Shown piece by piece: positions 1-10,688 of a DNA stretch of 64,000 nt (positions are counted from its first letter, which is position 1; each line of letters opens with the position of its first letter). Where the stretch lies: the NCBI GenBank assembly GCA_001643675.2, contig LSRY02000054.1:479001-543000 (forward strand). Reading direction: 5' to 3'. Both the position numbers and the translations under genes were made by a program. The notes below the pieces were generated by a model. That model made no database searches. It was not told the DNA's origin and worked only from the letters and a program-made list of their open reading frames with translations. The DNA is from Monocercomonoides exilis (Eukaryota > Preaxostyla > Oxymonadida > Polymastigidae).

Positions 1-207
1 AATGAGCCGATTATCCTCTGCTTCTCTCTCATTTCTTCTTCTTCTGATTCTTCCAGAACTGAATTTATCAGATTCAATGTCCGCTCCAAAATCAGAACTT
101 GAGGTGTTTTTTTGCTTTTGCGTAGCACTTTCTCTTTCTTCTCTGTTTTTTTCACTTTCAACTGACTCATCTTCATTTTCCCAGTTCTTTTGTCTTTTAC
201 TTGTCAT
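1..207 (-). CDS. partial charged protein, leaves left edge
   Basis: On the minus strand an ATG at 207-205 opens a frame with no stop through base 1 (69 codons, incomplete at the 3' side). The product is rich in Lys, Glu, Arg and Ser and starts MTSKRQKNWENEDESVESE; an arginine run (GRIRRRRNEREAE) lies near the edge. I recognise no domain. A TAA lies in frame just upstream, so either the ATG is the true start or an intron joins this exon to another further right. The charged composition resembles the minus-strand ORF at 240-370, so both could be exons of one gene. Confidence 0.45.
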   Translation of the reverse strand, partial: MTSKRQKNWENEDESVESEKNREERESATQKQKNTSSSDFGADIESDKFSSGRIRRRRNEREAEDNRLI

Positions 208-239
208 TTTGATGAAAATTTGTTACTTCTTCATTTTGG

Positions 240-600
240 ATTTCAGTTTTCTTCTGACTCTTCCATGTTTTCAGCTCCGCTTTCATCAGCATTTTGTTCT
301 TCTGCTTTCTTTTTCTTTCGCGAAGGATCCAGTTCTGCTGGCTCTGCTTCAATGAAGTCTTTTTGCTCGAGCAATTCTTTCTTCATCGTATGCTTTTTAA
401 TCACTCAATGCGCTGGCGATATGATGACAACCTGTGACAACTATGCATTCCGCTCATCGATGATCGTATATGAAGGCAAAACCTTGATGATCTTTGTGAG
501 CATCTTGCGGAGAATTAATGTGAAAGTTAGTTCTGGTTCTTGCATTGGAAGGAGATTGGCTGAAAAAACAAAAGAAACAGTCATTTTTTGGATCATAATA
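240..600 (-). pseudogene. possible broken gene, weak histone-fold resemblance
   Basis: On the minus strand a splice-like acceptor (TTTTTTCAG) near 560 is followed by an open stretch containing RKMLTKIIKVLPSYTIIDE, a stop, and then a second open stretch starting MKKELLEQKDFIEAEPAEL with a Lys/Glu-rich tail that ends at a TGA. The first stretch resembles the beginning of a histone-fold domain (NC2-beta, NF-Y or Pol-epsilon small-subunit type) and the charged tail would suit such a protein. The middle needs a frame change. I infer either missed introns or a decayed gene, and function is not assigned. Confidence 0.22.
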
Positions 601-739
601 CAAATTAGCAAAACAACAAACGTTGAACGCTAAGATCTGTTTGCACAAATAGCACTCGTGGAGAACCATATGACAGCTTTTTAGTTTAATAATCGAATAA
701 ACAGAATAAATCAAATAAGAAAAATAACAACACACTTTT

Positions 740-1213
740 TTTGTCTCCTTTGTATAAAAAAGGAAATATGCAGAAGTTTCAGTGCGTGATCAGTCATTTC
801 AGCAAAAAGCGTATAAGCCTCTTCTCACAGCGTCTTTTTGGCTATTCAAAAATGCACTTCGATACATTGATGCTGTTTGAAAAGAGCACAAATATGAGAA
901 AAAGAGAAACAAATTGAAGAAGAAGAGGAAAAAGATGATGATGAAATAAAAGAAGAAAAAATCGAAAAAGGGTTTAAGAAAAAGTTATTTTAAAAAATTT
1001 CATTTTTTTTTTTCCTTCTTTTTTCTTTCACACAGAAAGCAAAACAAAATAAATAAATAAAAATAGAAAAGAAAACGAAATATATCATTTTCCCCATCAT
1101 TTTCGAATAAAACGATAAAGATGAAAAAGAATTCTTTTCAAAAATGATCGAAAAGCATACGAAAGAAAACTTTCTTCAGATTTTGCTGAGGATATGTTTG
1201 AGAAGCGAAGAAA
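740..1213. other. AT-rich non-coding stretch
   Basis: A-rich sequence with short purine runs (gaagaagaagaggaaaaag near 916). No reading frame with convincing composition was seen on either strand. Confidence 0.5.
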
Positions 1214-1315
1214 GGAAGATTTGAGGAAGATTTGAGGAAGATTTGAGGAAGATTTGAGGAAGATTTGAGGAAGATTTGAGGAAGATTTGAGGAAGATTTG
1301 AGGAAGATTTGAGGA
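1214..1315. repeat. 11-bp tandem repeat
   Basis: About nine near-perfect head-to-tail copies of aagatttgagg, followed directly by a GGAAGA-type purine tract to about 1390. Because 33 bp is three units, the minus strand reads an 11-residue repeat (NLPQIFLKSSS) inside an open frame spanning 1097-1669. I do not call that frame a gene: its remainder is serine-rich low-complexity sequence with no domain. Confidence 0.85.
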
Positions 1316-1945
1316 AGAGGAAGAAGAGGAAGAAGAGGAAGAAGAGGAAGAAGAAGAAGAAGAGGAAGAAGAAGAAGGAGGAGGAGGAGTGGAGAGGAGC
1401 CTGGCAGTGGAGAAAGGAGACATCGAAGTGAGCCGGGAAGAGCGGGAGGTGACTGGATGAAGGGAGGAGGATGGAGTTCGGTTTATTAAAGCGACTAAGA
1501 AGAGGTTAAGGAAGGATATGAGAGGAGGAAAAGGAAAAAGAGAAAGTTGAGGCACTTGTGATATGAAATATGGAGTTGTGGAGTGTAATGTGAGATGCTG
1601 TGATGAAGTGGTACAAAATGGAAATTGAGTATCAATTGATGATGGCTGTGTTGAAGTGGGCAGAAGCAAAGGAACTGGTCAAATGGAAGAGGAAGAGGAA
1701 GAAGAAGATGAATAGAATAATTCTTATTCATGAGTAAATTAACTTCGAGTATTTAAAATAGCAACGTTGAAATTATCTCAACTAATCAAATCCACATCAG
1801 CAGCAATGATATCCCAAAAAACTTCCATTCCAAATCATTGTGCTTTATAAAAAACAACAATTATTTTGATTCCTTTCATAAATCTTCTCCAGTTTTTTCA
1901 TTAATTTCTTATTTGTTTTCAAAACACAAAGTTAATTATTATTAT

Positions 1946-1948
<3 letters not shown>

Positions 1949-1988
<40 letters not shown>
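1949..1988 (+). repeat. poly(A) tract of 40 A
   Basis: An uninterrupted run of A. It is not preceded by a recognisable transcript end, so I treat it as a homopolymer rather than a retrocopy tail. Confidence 0.9.
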
Positions 1989-1989
<1 letters not shown>

Positions 1990-2109
1990 AGTGAAGTTTA
2001 GGAAACTTTGATATGTCCATGAAGTGCAAAATTAGGGAAAAAACAATCATTTCTTAATTTTCGACAAATGAATAATTTCTCGACCGACAATTTGCACTTA
2101 AAAAAAAAT

Positions 2110-2149
2110 GTGTGTCACAGAGGCCTACAGCTAACCCTGCGTGACACAC
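2110..2149. repeat. 9-bp perfect hairpin
   Basis: GTGTGTCAC at 2110-2118 pairs perfectly with GTGACACAC at 2141-2149 around a 22-base loop that is unusually GC-rich for this region. It lies about 390 bp upstream of the hAT transposase start. It could be an element terminus or subterminal site, but no matching copy was found downstream of the transposase. Confidence 0.6.
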
Positions 2150-2542
2150 TAAATTCTGAAGTGATTTTTTTCTTTTTTCTTTTTCTTTTTCTTTTTCTTT
2201 TTTCTTTTTTTTTTTTTTTTTGATTTTGACAAAAGTGGTATATAACTTAAACGTGTGTTACTTTATGACCATTGACAATTAAAAAATTGTTATTGACGGA
2301 CGTGATTTTTATTTTCCCGTCAGGTCCTAATTAATAATTAAAATATTGAACAATTTTAACAAATGAGATTAATAAAAGAATGGAACAAGTTATTCTCAAC
2401 ATTTATTGTAAAAATAATAGAACTTTATGAATTGTCTCAAATAATCATAATTGAAAAAAAATATTACTAATAAAATAATTTCATTAAGGTTCAGTGACCG
2501 CTCAGTTAATCTGGGAATTAATAGATCGACAGACGGTCAGAA

Positions 2543-5500
2543 ATGTCAGTGGAAAATAATCCGTCAGGAGTTGCAAGAAAAGACCACTTTGATCCTGCGA
2601 TATTATCATTTGAAGAAGTTTTTAAAGAAATACTTGAAAAGAAATAGATCGTTTGTTTATTTTAAACAAATGTCTTTTTTATTTGGATAAATTTTATTTG
2701 AAGGAGAAACTTTTCAAATTCCATTCTGAACAATTGAAAAAGTGTGGCTGTAAGTTTATTCAACTGGAAAAGCTTTGCGTATCAAAATATGGACAAGGTT
2801 TGATATTTTTCAAAAAAAGTGAAGTTCTTTCTTTATATATGCATAAAAGTTTTCAAACATCCACGTTTAAAGGAAGTATTCATGTCGAAAATTACACTCG
2901 AATCTTTGAACAACTGTTTGTGGATTTCTTATGTCAAAGTTGAAAAAGATGGAACTCCAAAAAAGGATTGGCATCGATATTTCTTATGTCCTAATTGCAA
3001 AGACGGTATAGCATGCGGAGTTACGGGGAGAAAAAATTACATCACAATAGCAAACCACAAGTGTGATTTGTTGAAAACGCAACATATTTCAACATTACTG
3101 AAACAACATCATCATCATGGCAAACGACTTTTTCTTGAAACTTCAACTTTTCCCAAATTATCTTTGCTGAATCAAGATCTGGAAAAACAGTTTGTTGCAA
3201 TGGTCAGTAAATGCAACATTTCTTTTATGGCAGCTTCATCGAAAGAAATGAACTCATTTATTGGTTCATTAATAAGATATGGACAAGAGAATCCAAATGT
3301 TTCACAGAAAAATATTTTCCCATATTTGACAAGAAGGAAAATATCCCAGATGATTATCAAAGAGAAAATCATATCTGAAAAGGTCAAGCAAAAAAGGATA
3401 GCAAACACAAGTCTCAGTGTAATGATTGATGGAGCTTTGGTTGGAAACAAGCACTTCACTGTTGTCACAGTTGTCCCAATATCATTGAAGGCTTCACCTT
3501 TCTTTTGGGGATTGTACGAGCAATGTTTCTCAACGGAGGAGTTTTTCAATCTGCTTCAACATTTGTCTCAAGAATTCTCCACATTCAATTCTTTTGTGAG
3601 AAGTTACTGCACAGACGGATTCGCTCCACAATTAAAAGCCATTCATCAAATTTCCAAAGAATGCTCAAACAAAAAGTCATTTGATAATAAATGTTTTCCT
3701 GTTGCTCCAGAATTCATTTATTGTTGCAACCATCTTGTAAATTTGGTCATATCCACATCTTTCACTAAAGTTCCTTTTTTGAATGATTTAAAAATGAAAT
3801 TGCAGGAATTTTCTCAAAAGTCCCATTGCAAAATCTACAAATCTTTACTCAGAAAATCCGTTCCTTTCTTTGTCTCAACGAGATGGCATAGTTTATATTT
3901 ATTATGTGAATTCATCAGGAAAAAATACGATGTTATTTACGCTAATTACATGTTAGACTCAATTAGTATTATTGATATAATCAAAACAGAGTTGTTTTTG
4001 TATCCTTTATTCAAATTGCATTTATTCTTTGAACATGATTCAACAAAGTTGTGGAAGGCCTTTCCTCAAATTCTGAAAACATTCGGCTATTATTTCAGTT
4101 TGCTTCAACATTCGCTTTTTTCTGAAGAAAAATGGCACAATGCCATCACAAACATTTTGGTTCAGTTGAATAACTACTTTTTGGAAGGTGCCAGAGGAGA
4201 AATACTTTCTCTTTCATTTGCGTTATCTCCAATTGGAATGCAGCAATATCGCAGAAATAAATTTGTTCAGTCTTTTGTTGAATATTCATCTTTCTTTCAA
4301 AATTTTAATAAAGCTGATTGTTTTTCAAAAACTTCAGACAAAAGTGTTGGAATCAACAAAACAAATCAAATTGCATTACATTTTAACGGAACATACAAAG
4401 ATCTTTCATCTTCAAGATGCACAACATCCAATATTATTATTGAACCGAACAATTTTCAACACCAACATTCAGTTTTGAGCACAGACGCTCAATCTCAAGC
4501 GCTAATTCGTTTGAGCTCGGAGAGTTCAAAGAAAATTAACGTTTTTTTTCAAAATCCTTTAACATGTTCTTTTGAAAATGATTCTTTATATTCGAATACT
4601 CCTTTTAAAATTATTGATCTTTTAGAAATAATATTGAGAAGTGACACATTGACACAGACATAGGATACTGATTTTGTCCAAGAAAATTCAACCGATAGTC
4701 AATCTGAAAGCGATGAATTGGGAATACTTGCAGCGGAAGAAATCGAAGCAGATGATATGTTTGAATTATCAACTGATGAAGATGATTTCGAATATTGTGA
4801 TCTTGTTGATAATAATACTTTAATATCTTCCTCTTCCTCTTCATCCTCCTCTTCCTCTTCCTCCTCTCCTCCAACCTCCACATCTTCACCTTCTGCTTCC
4901 GCTTCAGCTTCGTTATTATCATCAACTTGTTTTTCTTCCTCTTCTTCCTCCTTTTCGTCTTTTTCTTCCTCTTCCTCTTCCTCATCCTTATCCTCTTCTT
5001 CTTCTTCTTCTTTTCCTTTATCATCATCATCTCCTTCTTCCTTTTCGTTTCCACCTTCCCTCGTCTCACACGACACTTCTCTTTCCGCTTTATCATTAAC
5101 ACAAGTTGTTAGTTCAGCTGCTGATTCTTCTTATTCTTTTCCTTCCTCTTCTTCCTCTTCGTCTTCTTTAAATTTCAACTCTTCTATTGACGCAGGATCT
5201 GTTTTCAAGCATAATGGTTTTAAAAAATGAAATTTTTCAAAATATTTTCATTTTCAAACTTTTTTTTAGGATTTTTGGAGCAAATTGACGAAACGGAAGA
5301 ATATTCAGAAGATAAAGCAATTAAAGACAATGAAGCATCAAAAATAAACTTTAAAACTTCGAACGAAAGTGACAAGGACAAACCTAGCAACAAAAACGAA
5401 GAAATTCCCTCTCAAAGTGAAAGTGAAGATGATCTCGTCATGTTATTTTCTACGAAAAAAATTGCTCTTTGCCAAATGCCATCCAAAGAAAAGGAAATTG

Positions 5501-5874
5501 AAATGCAAACAAACATTAAAAACTCACTTCTAACAGACTGGTATCCAAGGTTGCATGAATCCTTCGCTGCATATACTAAAAAAACTGTGGGATGTTTGGA
5601 TGAAGACTTAACAAAGGGCTGCTTGTTACTGTTCCAAAAATCTTTGTAATTGGAACCAGAAAATCCTTACGAAGAAGATGCAGAAGTCTTTTACAAAGCG
5701 CTTTCTTCTTACGGAGATTTGCATATGATTTACTCTGGCCTTTGTCTCACTCTGGTAGCTTCTCCGTGTAGCGAGGTTAGCTGCGAAAGAGTAATTTCAA
5801 AAATGAGAAATATTCTTGGAGATAAGAGACACCTTGTTAGCGCACAGACTCTGGAAGCTCTTCTTCAGATCTAG
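2543..5874 (+). pseudogene. hAT-family transposase, four exons, three in-frame stops
   Basis: I place exons at 2543-2650, 2704-2797, 2850-5216 and 5270-5874. The introns are 53, 52 and 53 bp, start GTTTG or GTTTT and end AAG or TAG. The joined frame is exactly 1,057 codons. The N-terminal half has a zinc-binding-like segment (FLCPNCKDG, then a downstream His/Cys). The C-terminus has the hAT dimerisation signature around SCERVISKMRNILGDKRH, which is diagnostic. A serine-rich low-complexity insert lies at about 4820-5190. Three codons interrupt it: TAG at 2645-2647, TAG at 4661-4663 and TAA at 5647-5649; everything else is open. Element ends and target-site duplications were not resolved. I infer a recently inactivated copy, or one expressed by readthrough. 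Confidence 0.8.
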
Positions 5875-8800
5875 AAGTCGGTGAAAGTTTCTTTTGTTCA
5901 ATGTATCATTATAGCAAAACTCCTTTCCTCTATTCATTTTTTCTCGTTCTGTGTTTTCAGAGAAGTATTTCAACTAGTCAATTCCGAATATGAAATAGTT
6001 GTTACAGGTTTTGAATTTATTAAAAGAATCTTTCATTCAGATTTTTTTGAAATCTTTGCATTATCACTCTTTTTCACATTTCATCAATTCGTTATTAACA
6101 AAAAAAGCTCAATAATTAAAGTATTAATTGCTATTTCGGTCAAATAAATAACAAATGATAAACTATTTGTTTTGAAGCACTTGCTTTCACAATGTTGAAT
6201 TATTTCAGATTTATTAGCTTAACTGGAGAGACAAAAGAGGAGGAAAATGCTTCCAATTCAAAAAATGAAATAATTGAAAATGAGAGAACACATCTAATTA
6301 TGTTGAGTTCATTTCTTGTTTCATTTTCTTCCTTTCCCAATCCTCTACTCCAACATCTTCATTTTCATAACCATTTTCTTCTTCTTCCACTTCAAATACT
6401 GCTGCTGCTGCTTCTAATAAATGATTCGTTGAGCATATACCATTCACTCATATCATCAATCTTCTGCTCTCACTTCTATCTCTTCCCCTCATTCCTTCCA
6501 AAATATCTTATGAATCTCACAAATCTTTTTTTTTCCATATTTTTCATATTTTTGATCAAGATCTTTCTTCTATACGTCCCTTCATTTATTGTATTCAAAT
6601 TTCTTTTTATGCAATCAGTTTCATTCTTCCCATATTCCATGCTTTTTCATTGTCGTTGAACATTCTTGTAAAAATCCATATCTCATAAAAATTAAAAAAA
6701 TATTGAATGTTATATAAATAATTATCAAAAAAACAAACATAAATCTTTCATAACGATCGCCTTTAACAGATTTTTTTTGCTTCTTTTGAAAATATTATTT
6801 ATTTCTTCCAACAAAGCTCATCTTTCTCGTTTTTGCCTCTTTTCTGCTTCATTAAATAATAATTGTTCAAGTCCTGTGATCAATAATGCTTTCACTAAAA
6901 TCAAGCCAAAAACTCTATTCAATAATAATGTCAGAATATTTTCTTTTCATCAGAATAATCCCTTCCCATCCCTTATTACTGCATCACCTTCTTCTTCTCT
7001 TCATTTTCTCTCATTGCAAAAACGCACATCTCTCACACTTCCGTTATCTCCTCCGCAAACAATAACAAAATTCTTTTTTCCTTCACTCTCAATCTCCCCA
7101 TTCTTCAAATCTCTTCTCCCAATTTAAAATATTTGCTTCCATCATTTTTCTGTATCGAATGATCGACTTCATCTTGTGGTCAGCCCCTCATCTCGCTCCA
7201 TCCCTGCTGCACATCTGCCTTCACTTCATCAATGCAGAGTCAGTATTAATGTTCCTTCTTCCCATCTTCCCCAGCATCCACATCCATCCCTTGAATGACA
7301 AATGCAAGGCGCGCACAAGCAGTCCTCTAAACAATTAGTGAAAACTCAAAAACTTCCCTCACTTTCTTCTTCATCTCTTCCTAAATGAATCACTCCAAAG
7401 TTTCCTCCCTAACAGCTCATGTTTTCACAATAATCTCCCATAGCCCACCGCATATGCCCCCTTTCTCCGTGAGTGTGTTTTTAATATAGCCATCTCCTCC
7501 CTTGTCTCTCCATTTCCTTTCCATTTCTTGTCCTTCTCTAAAAAAATATTATTTATTCGCTCCACATATCTCCATGTTTCTGTCTCCTCACTCCATCTCA
7601 ACTCATCAAATTCCTTTTATCCACAATAAACACGAACATAATTCTTCATTCGCGATGAATACAAATATAGAATACTTTTTTTTCCATCCACAATCATTCA
7701 ATGCACATCCTTGTAATTCAGAAAATTCAAGTGTTAAATATTCTCCTTCATTTCAAGCTTCTTTCATTTTATCTCCTCCATCATCCTGTGTCATCACAAA
7801 AATCATCCGTCCCTATCCAAACACATTGATGAATGAATCACGCACCTCAATAAAATCCATATTCCCTCACAGCTGCGATGCATAAAGTTGTTCAACTTTT
7901 TCTTTTAATGTCCAAAAATTTTTATGGAGAAGATCAACAAATTTCTCACAAAATAAAGAAACTTTTCTGACTGGAGAATGAAATTCGAATTCAACCAGAG
8001 TTTTCTGCACCAGAAATATAAAATTCAGTGTTGATAATGGAATATTTTGAAGATAAATATCTGGATAAAGTGAAAATTAATAATTCTATTGAAAAAAAGG
8101 AAACGAAAAGGATTCTTAATAGAAGACTGAGGGAAAAAACGAATGTTTTTAGGATGTGAGATTGATGAGCATTGAAAGGTCATTGAATGAAATTTGACCG
8201 AGAGAATGAGATTTGAATAACGCAGAAGGCATCAAATATTTGAAATCTTCTATTCACTTGTTTTGATACATTTAACACTGTTCTTATCACCTTCTTCTCA
8301 TCCACTTTGCTTTCACCAATAAATTAGTTGTTGACGTGCATGCTTACGGATTCATTTGCTATTCATTCTTCATTCGCAATCTCTTTGAAAAACTGTTTTT
8401 CATCTTCAATAATGTTCCGTTAATCTTTTCAAATAAAAAGCCCTTTGGACATTTTGTTTTCTTTTTGAAAGTTTGTTCACATATCGAATTGTTTCATCGT
8501 TATCACAGTCATCGCAGTGAGTGTCAAAATATTTATAACATGATCAAATTCAATAAGATTTTCATGTTCATCATTATCTTTATCTTCTTCTTCTTAGACA
8601 AAAAATTATCAAAACTTTTTTTTCAACTTGTTTTCCGTTCATTCTGAATATCCAATTTCAAATAACAACCTCATGAATGTTCCTCTTTTTACAAGCAAAA
8701 TAAAATAAACAGAAATTTTTAAGTTGAAAAAAGTGAATTCATCTCAATCACATTCGTTTTCTCATTTTTTTACCTCAAGTAATTCATTTTTCCTCAATGC

Positions 8801-10188
8801 AGTTTGCTGCACGTCAACATCAAAACTTCATGTTAAGAGCAATGATTATGGATCTCAAATTTTTCGTATTCTTCCAAACAGAACGCCTCCATCTGAATTG
8901 GCATTGCCTCACTCTTCTCATTCGTCAACTCCCACTGCAACTCACAGAAGTTCAAAAAACTTTCAACATTATCATCCTCCTATTAATGGGCAAAACACTA
9001 TATCGTTGTCATTCTTCCTGTTCATTTCATATATCCTCCAAAACTCTTCTTTCTTTTCATTCTTTCTATTATTCATCTTCACAAAATACTTATGTGTTAT
9101 AATCAACATTTTTGAATCAATATTTATCAATTTTTATATCTGTTATTCTTCAATCTTTTTTATCATCAAAATAAACTTCGTTGTCTCCTTTCAGATTCTT
9201 TGCAAAAGAATTTTTCACATCATAATTTATTTGCTTCACTTTCTTTTGACCAAACGCTTGAAAATTACACATTTGTTGTGAAATGTGACTTTGTTTATCT
9301 TTTCAAACATCATAACTTTTTTTCATTCAAATACACAATATAATTAATTTTCACTTTTTTGTGATTAAAAATCCAATTTCCACAAAAAATTTTGTCAGAT
9401 TTATTTCATTTTTTCTTACAAAAAAAATTGTCGTTGAAGAGAAAAAGCTTTTGATATGAAAGAAATAATAAGTGAAATGAAAGTTATTTTTGGACGTTTT
9501 TTTATCTTTAACTTCGCAATTTGCTGATTAAGAAACATTGTCTTCAGAAAAGGCATCAGTTCAATCATTTATTAAATAATAAATCTATTTCAACTGTTCA
9601 TATACTTTCAAGGTTTCTATGTATTTAATCCAAGCAAAAATGCTTTTTTAGCTTAAAAAAGAAGAAGTTAATAACTTTTTCAAGTTTTTACCCAATAAAT
9701 TGAACTTCAATCGAATGCTTTTCGTAAAATAAAGTCGAGCAGTTGTTAAATGTGGATGAAAACGGTCTAATAAGCGCAAAGAAAGGCAAACTGACAATTC
9801 CGAAGAAACAAAAAACTTGAATCGGTATTTATTTGAATTCAAAATATTTTCCATGTAAATATCAATGTTTTTGAAAAAGCATCTCTTTTAGAGCATAATT
9901 TGATGATAAAATCGAAATCTTTGAAAGAATTACTTTCACAAAGTCATTATGGTTTTTCACCAAAATTTTAAAAAAGAAAAAATTTTTTAAATAAATAATG
10001 TGAAAAAATTGCTAAATATAATTATTGAATAAAGATTTTTTGAAAAAACAATTGAAATATATAAATCCAAGTTATCTTTGGAAACTTCATAAAGACTGAC
10101 GGATTCAATTAATGACTGACGGACGTGAAAAAAATTTTTCCATCTGTAACACATGTTTAATATAACTATTCATCGACAAAAATGTACC
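5875..10188. other. 4.3-kb non-coding stretch
   Basis: The plus strand is pyrimidine-rich from about 6300 to 9100, with a C-richer patch at about 7150-7500. Several short open frames exist but have low-complexity composition (Ser, Phe, Leu) and no domain, and the minus strand has no substantial frame before 9648. A cluster of CTGACGG motifs at 10095-10120 resembles motifs upstream of the hAT gene. Confidence 0.5.
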
Positions 10189-10452
10189 TATGTGGGTGAT
10201 TATTTTTGAAATCATAACTTTTTTCGTAATGTCAATTTTTCAAAGGTTGGTTGTCATTGGAGAGATATTTTGCATTTTCATGTTAAAAGCATCACAACTA
10301 TTTTCAAAACAAAATTTTTTGATTCAAACAATATGACGACGTCTTTCACAAGCCTTTTCTCTTTTAAGTGTTCTTTTGCAGATATTCAAGGAACTATTTT
10401 CATCCGAATTTTTTGAATGAATCATTACAATGTCAAAAATAATCACACATAT
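10189..10452. mobile_element. small TIR element, family A copy 1
   Basis: About 264 bp bounded by inverted ends of the form TGGGTGATTATTTTTGAAAT, with TA outside each end. The left end reads TGTGGGTGATTATTTTTGAA; the right end, on the opposite strand, reads TGTGTGATTATTTTTGACAT. It has no coding capacity. The interior shares AAGTGTTCTTTTG with copy 3. Non-autonomous Tc1/mariner-like status is inferred from size and apparent TA target sites. Confidence 0.75.
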
Positions 10453-10688
10453 ATTATTCAATCTTATTCAAACAAAATTTTGAGAAATCAATAAATCGAA
10501 ATTTTTTATCAAAAACGATTTTTCATTGAAAGATTTGCATATTATGAAATAATAAGTGATTATTTGAATTTAATGCAGTTATCGTATGTGTGGAAAATGA
10601 ATAAAATGAGGCAAAAATAAAGTTTATGTGATGAAAAAAGTGATGAAAACAGATGTTAATTAAAGACATGAACATAGCCCGGGAAAGG

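Noticed and set aside
4611-5112. Minus-strand Lys/Glu-rich frames opposite the hAT serine-rich insert
   Set aside because: They are complementary to low-complexity codons of the transposase frame, with no domain.
6192-9281. Several plus-strand frames of 90-185 codons
   Set aside because: Phe/Ser/Leu low-complexity composition from pyrimidine-rich DNA, no domain, and no splice-linked partners.
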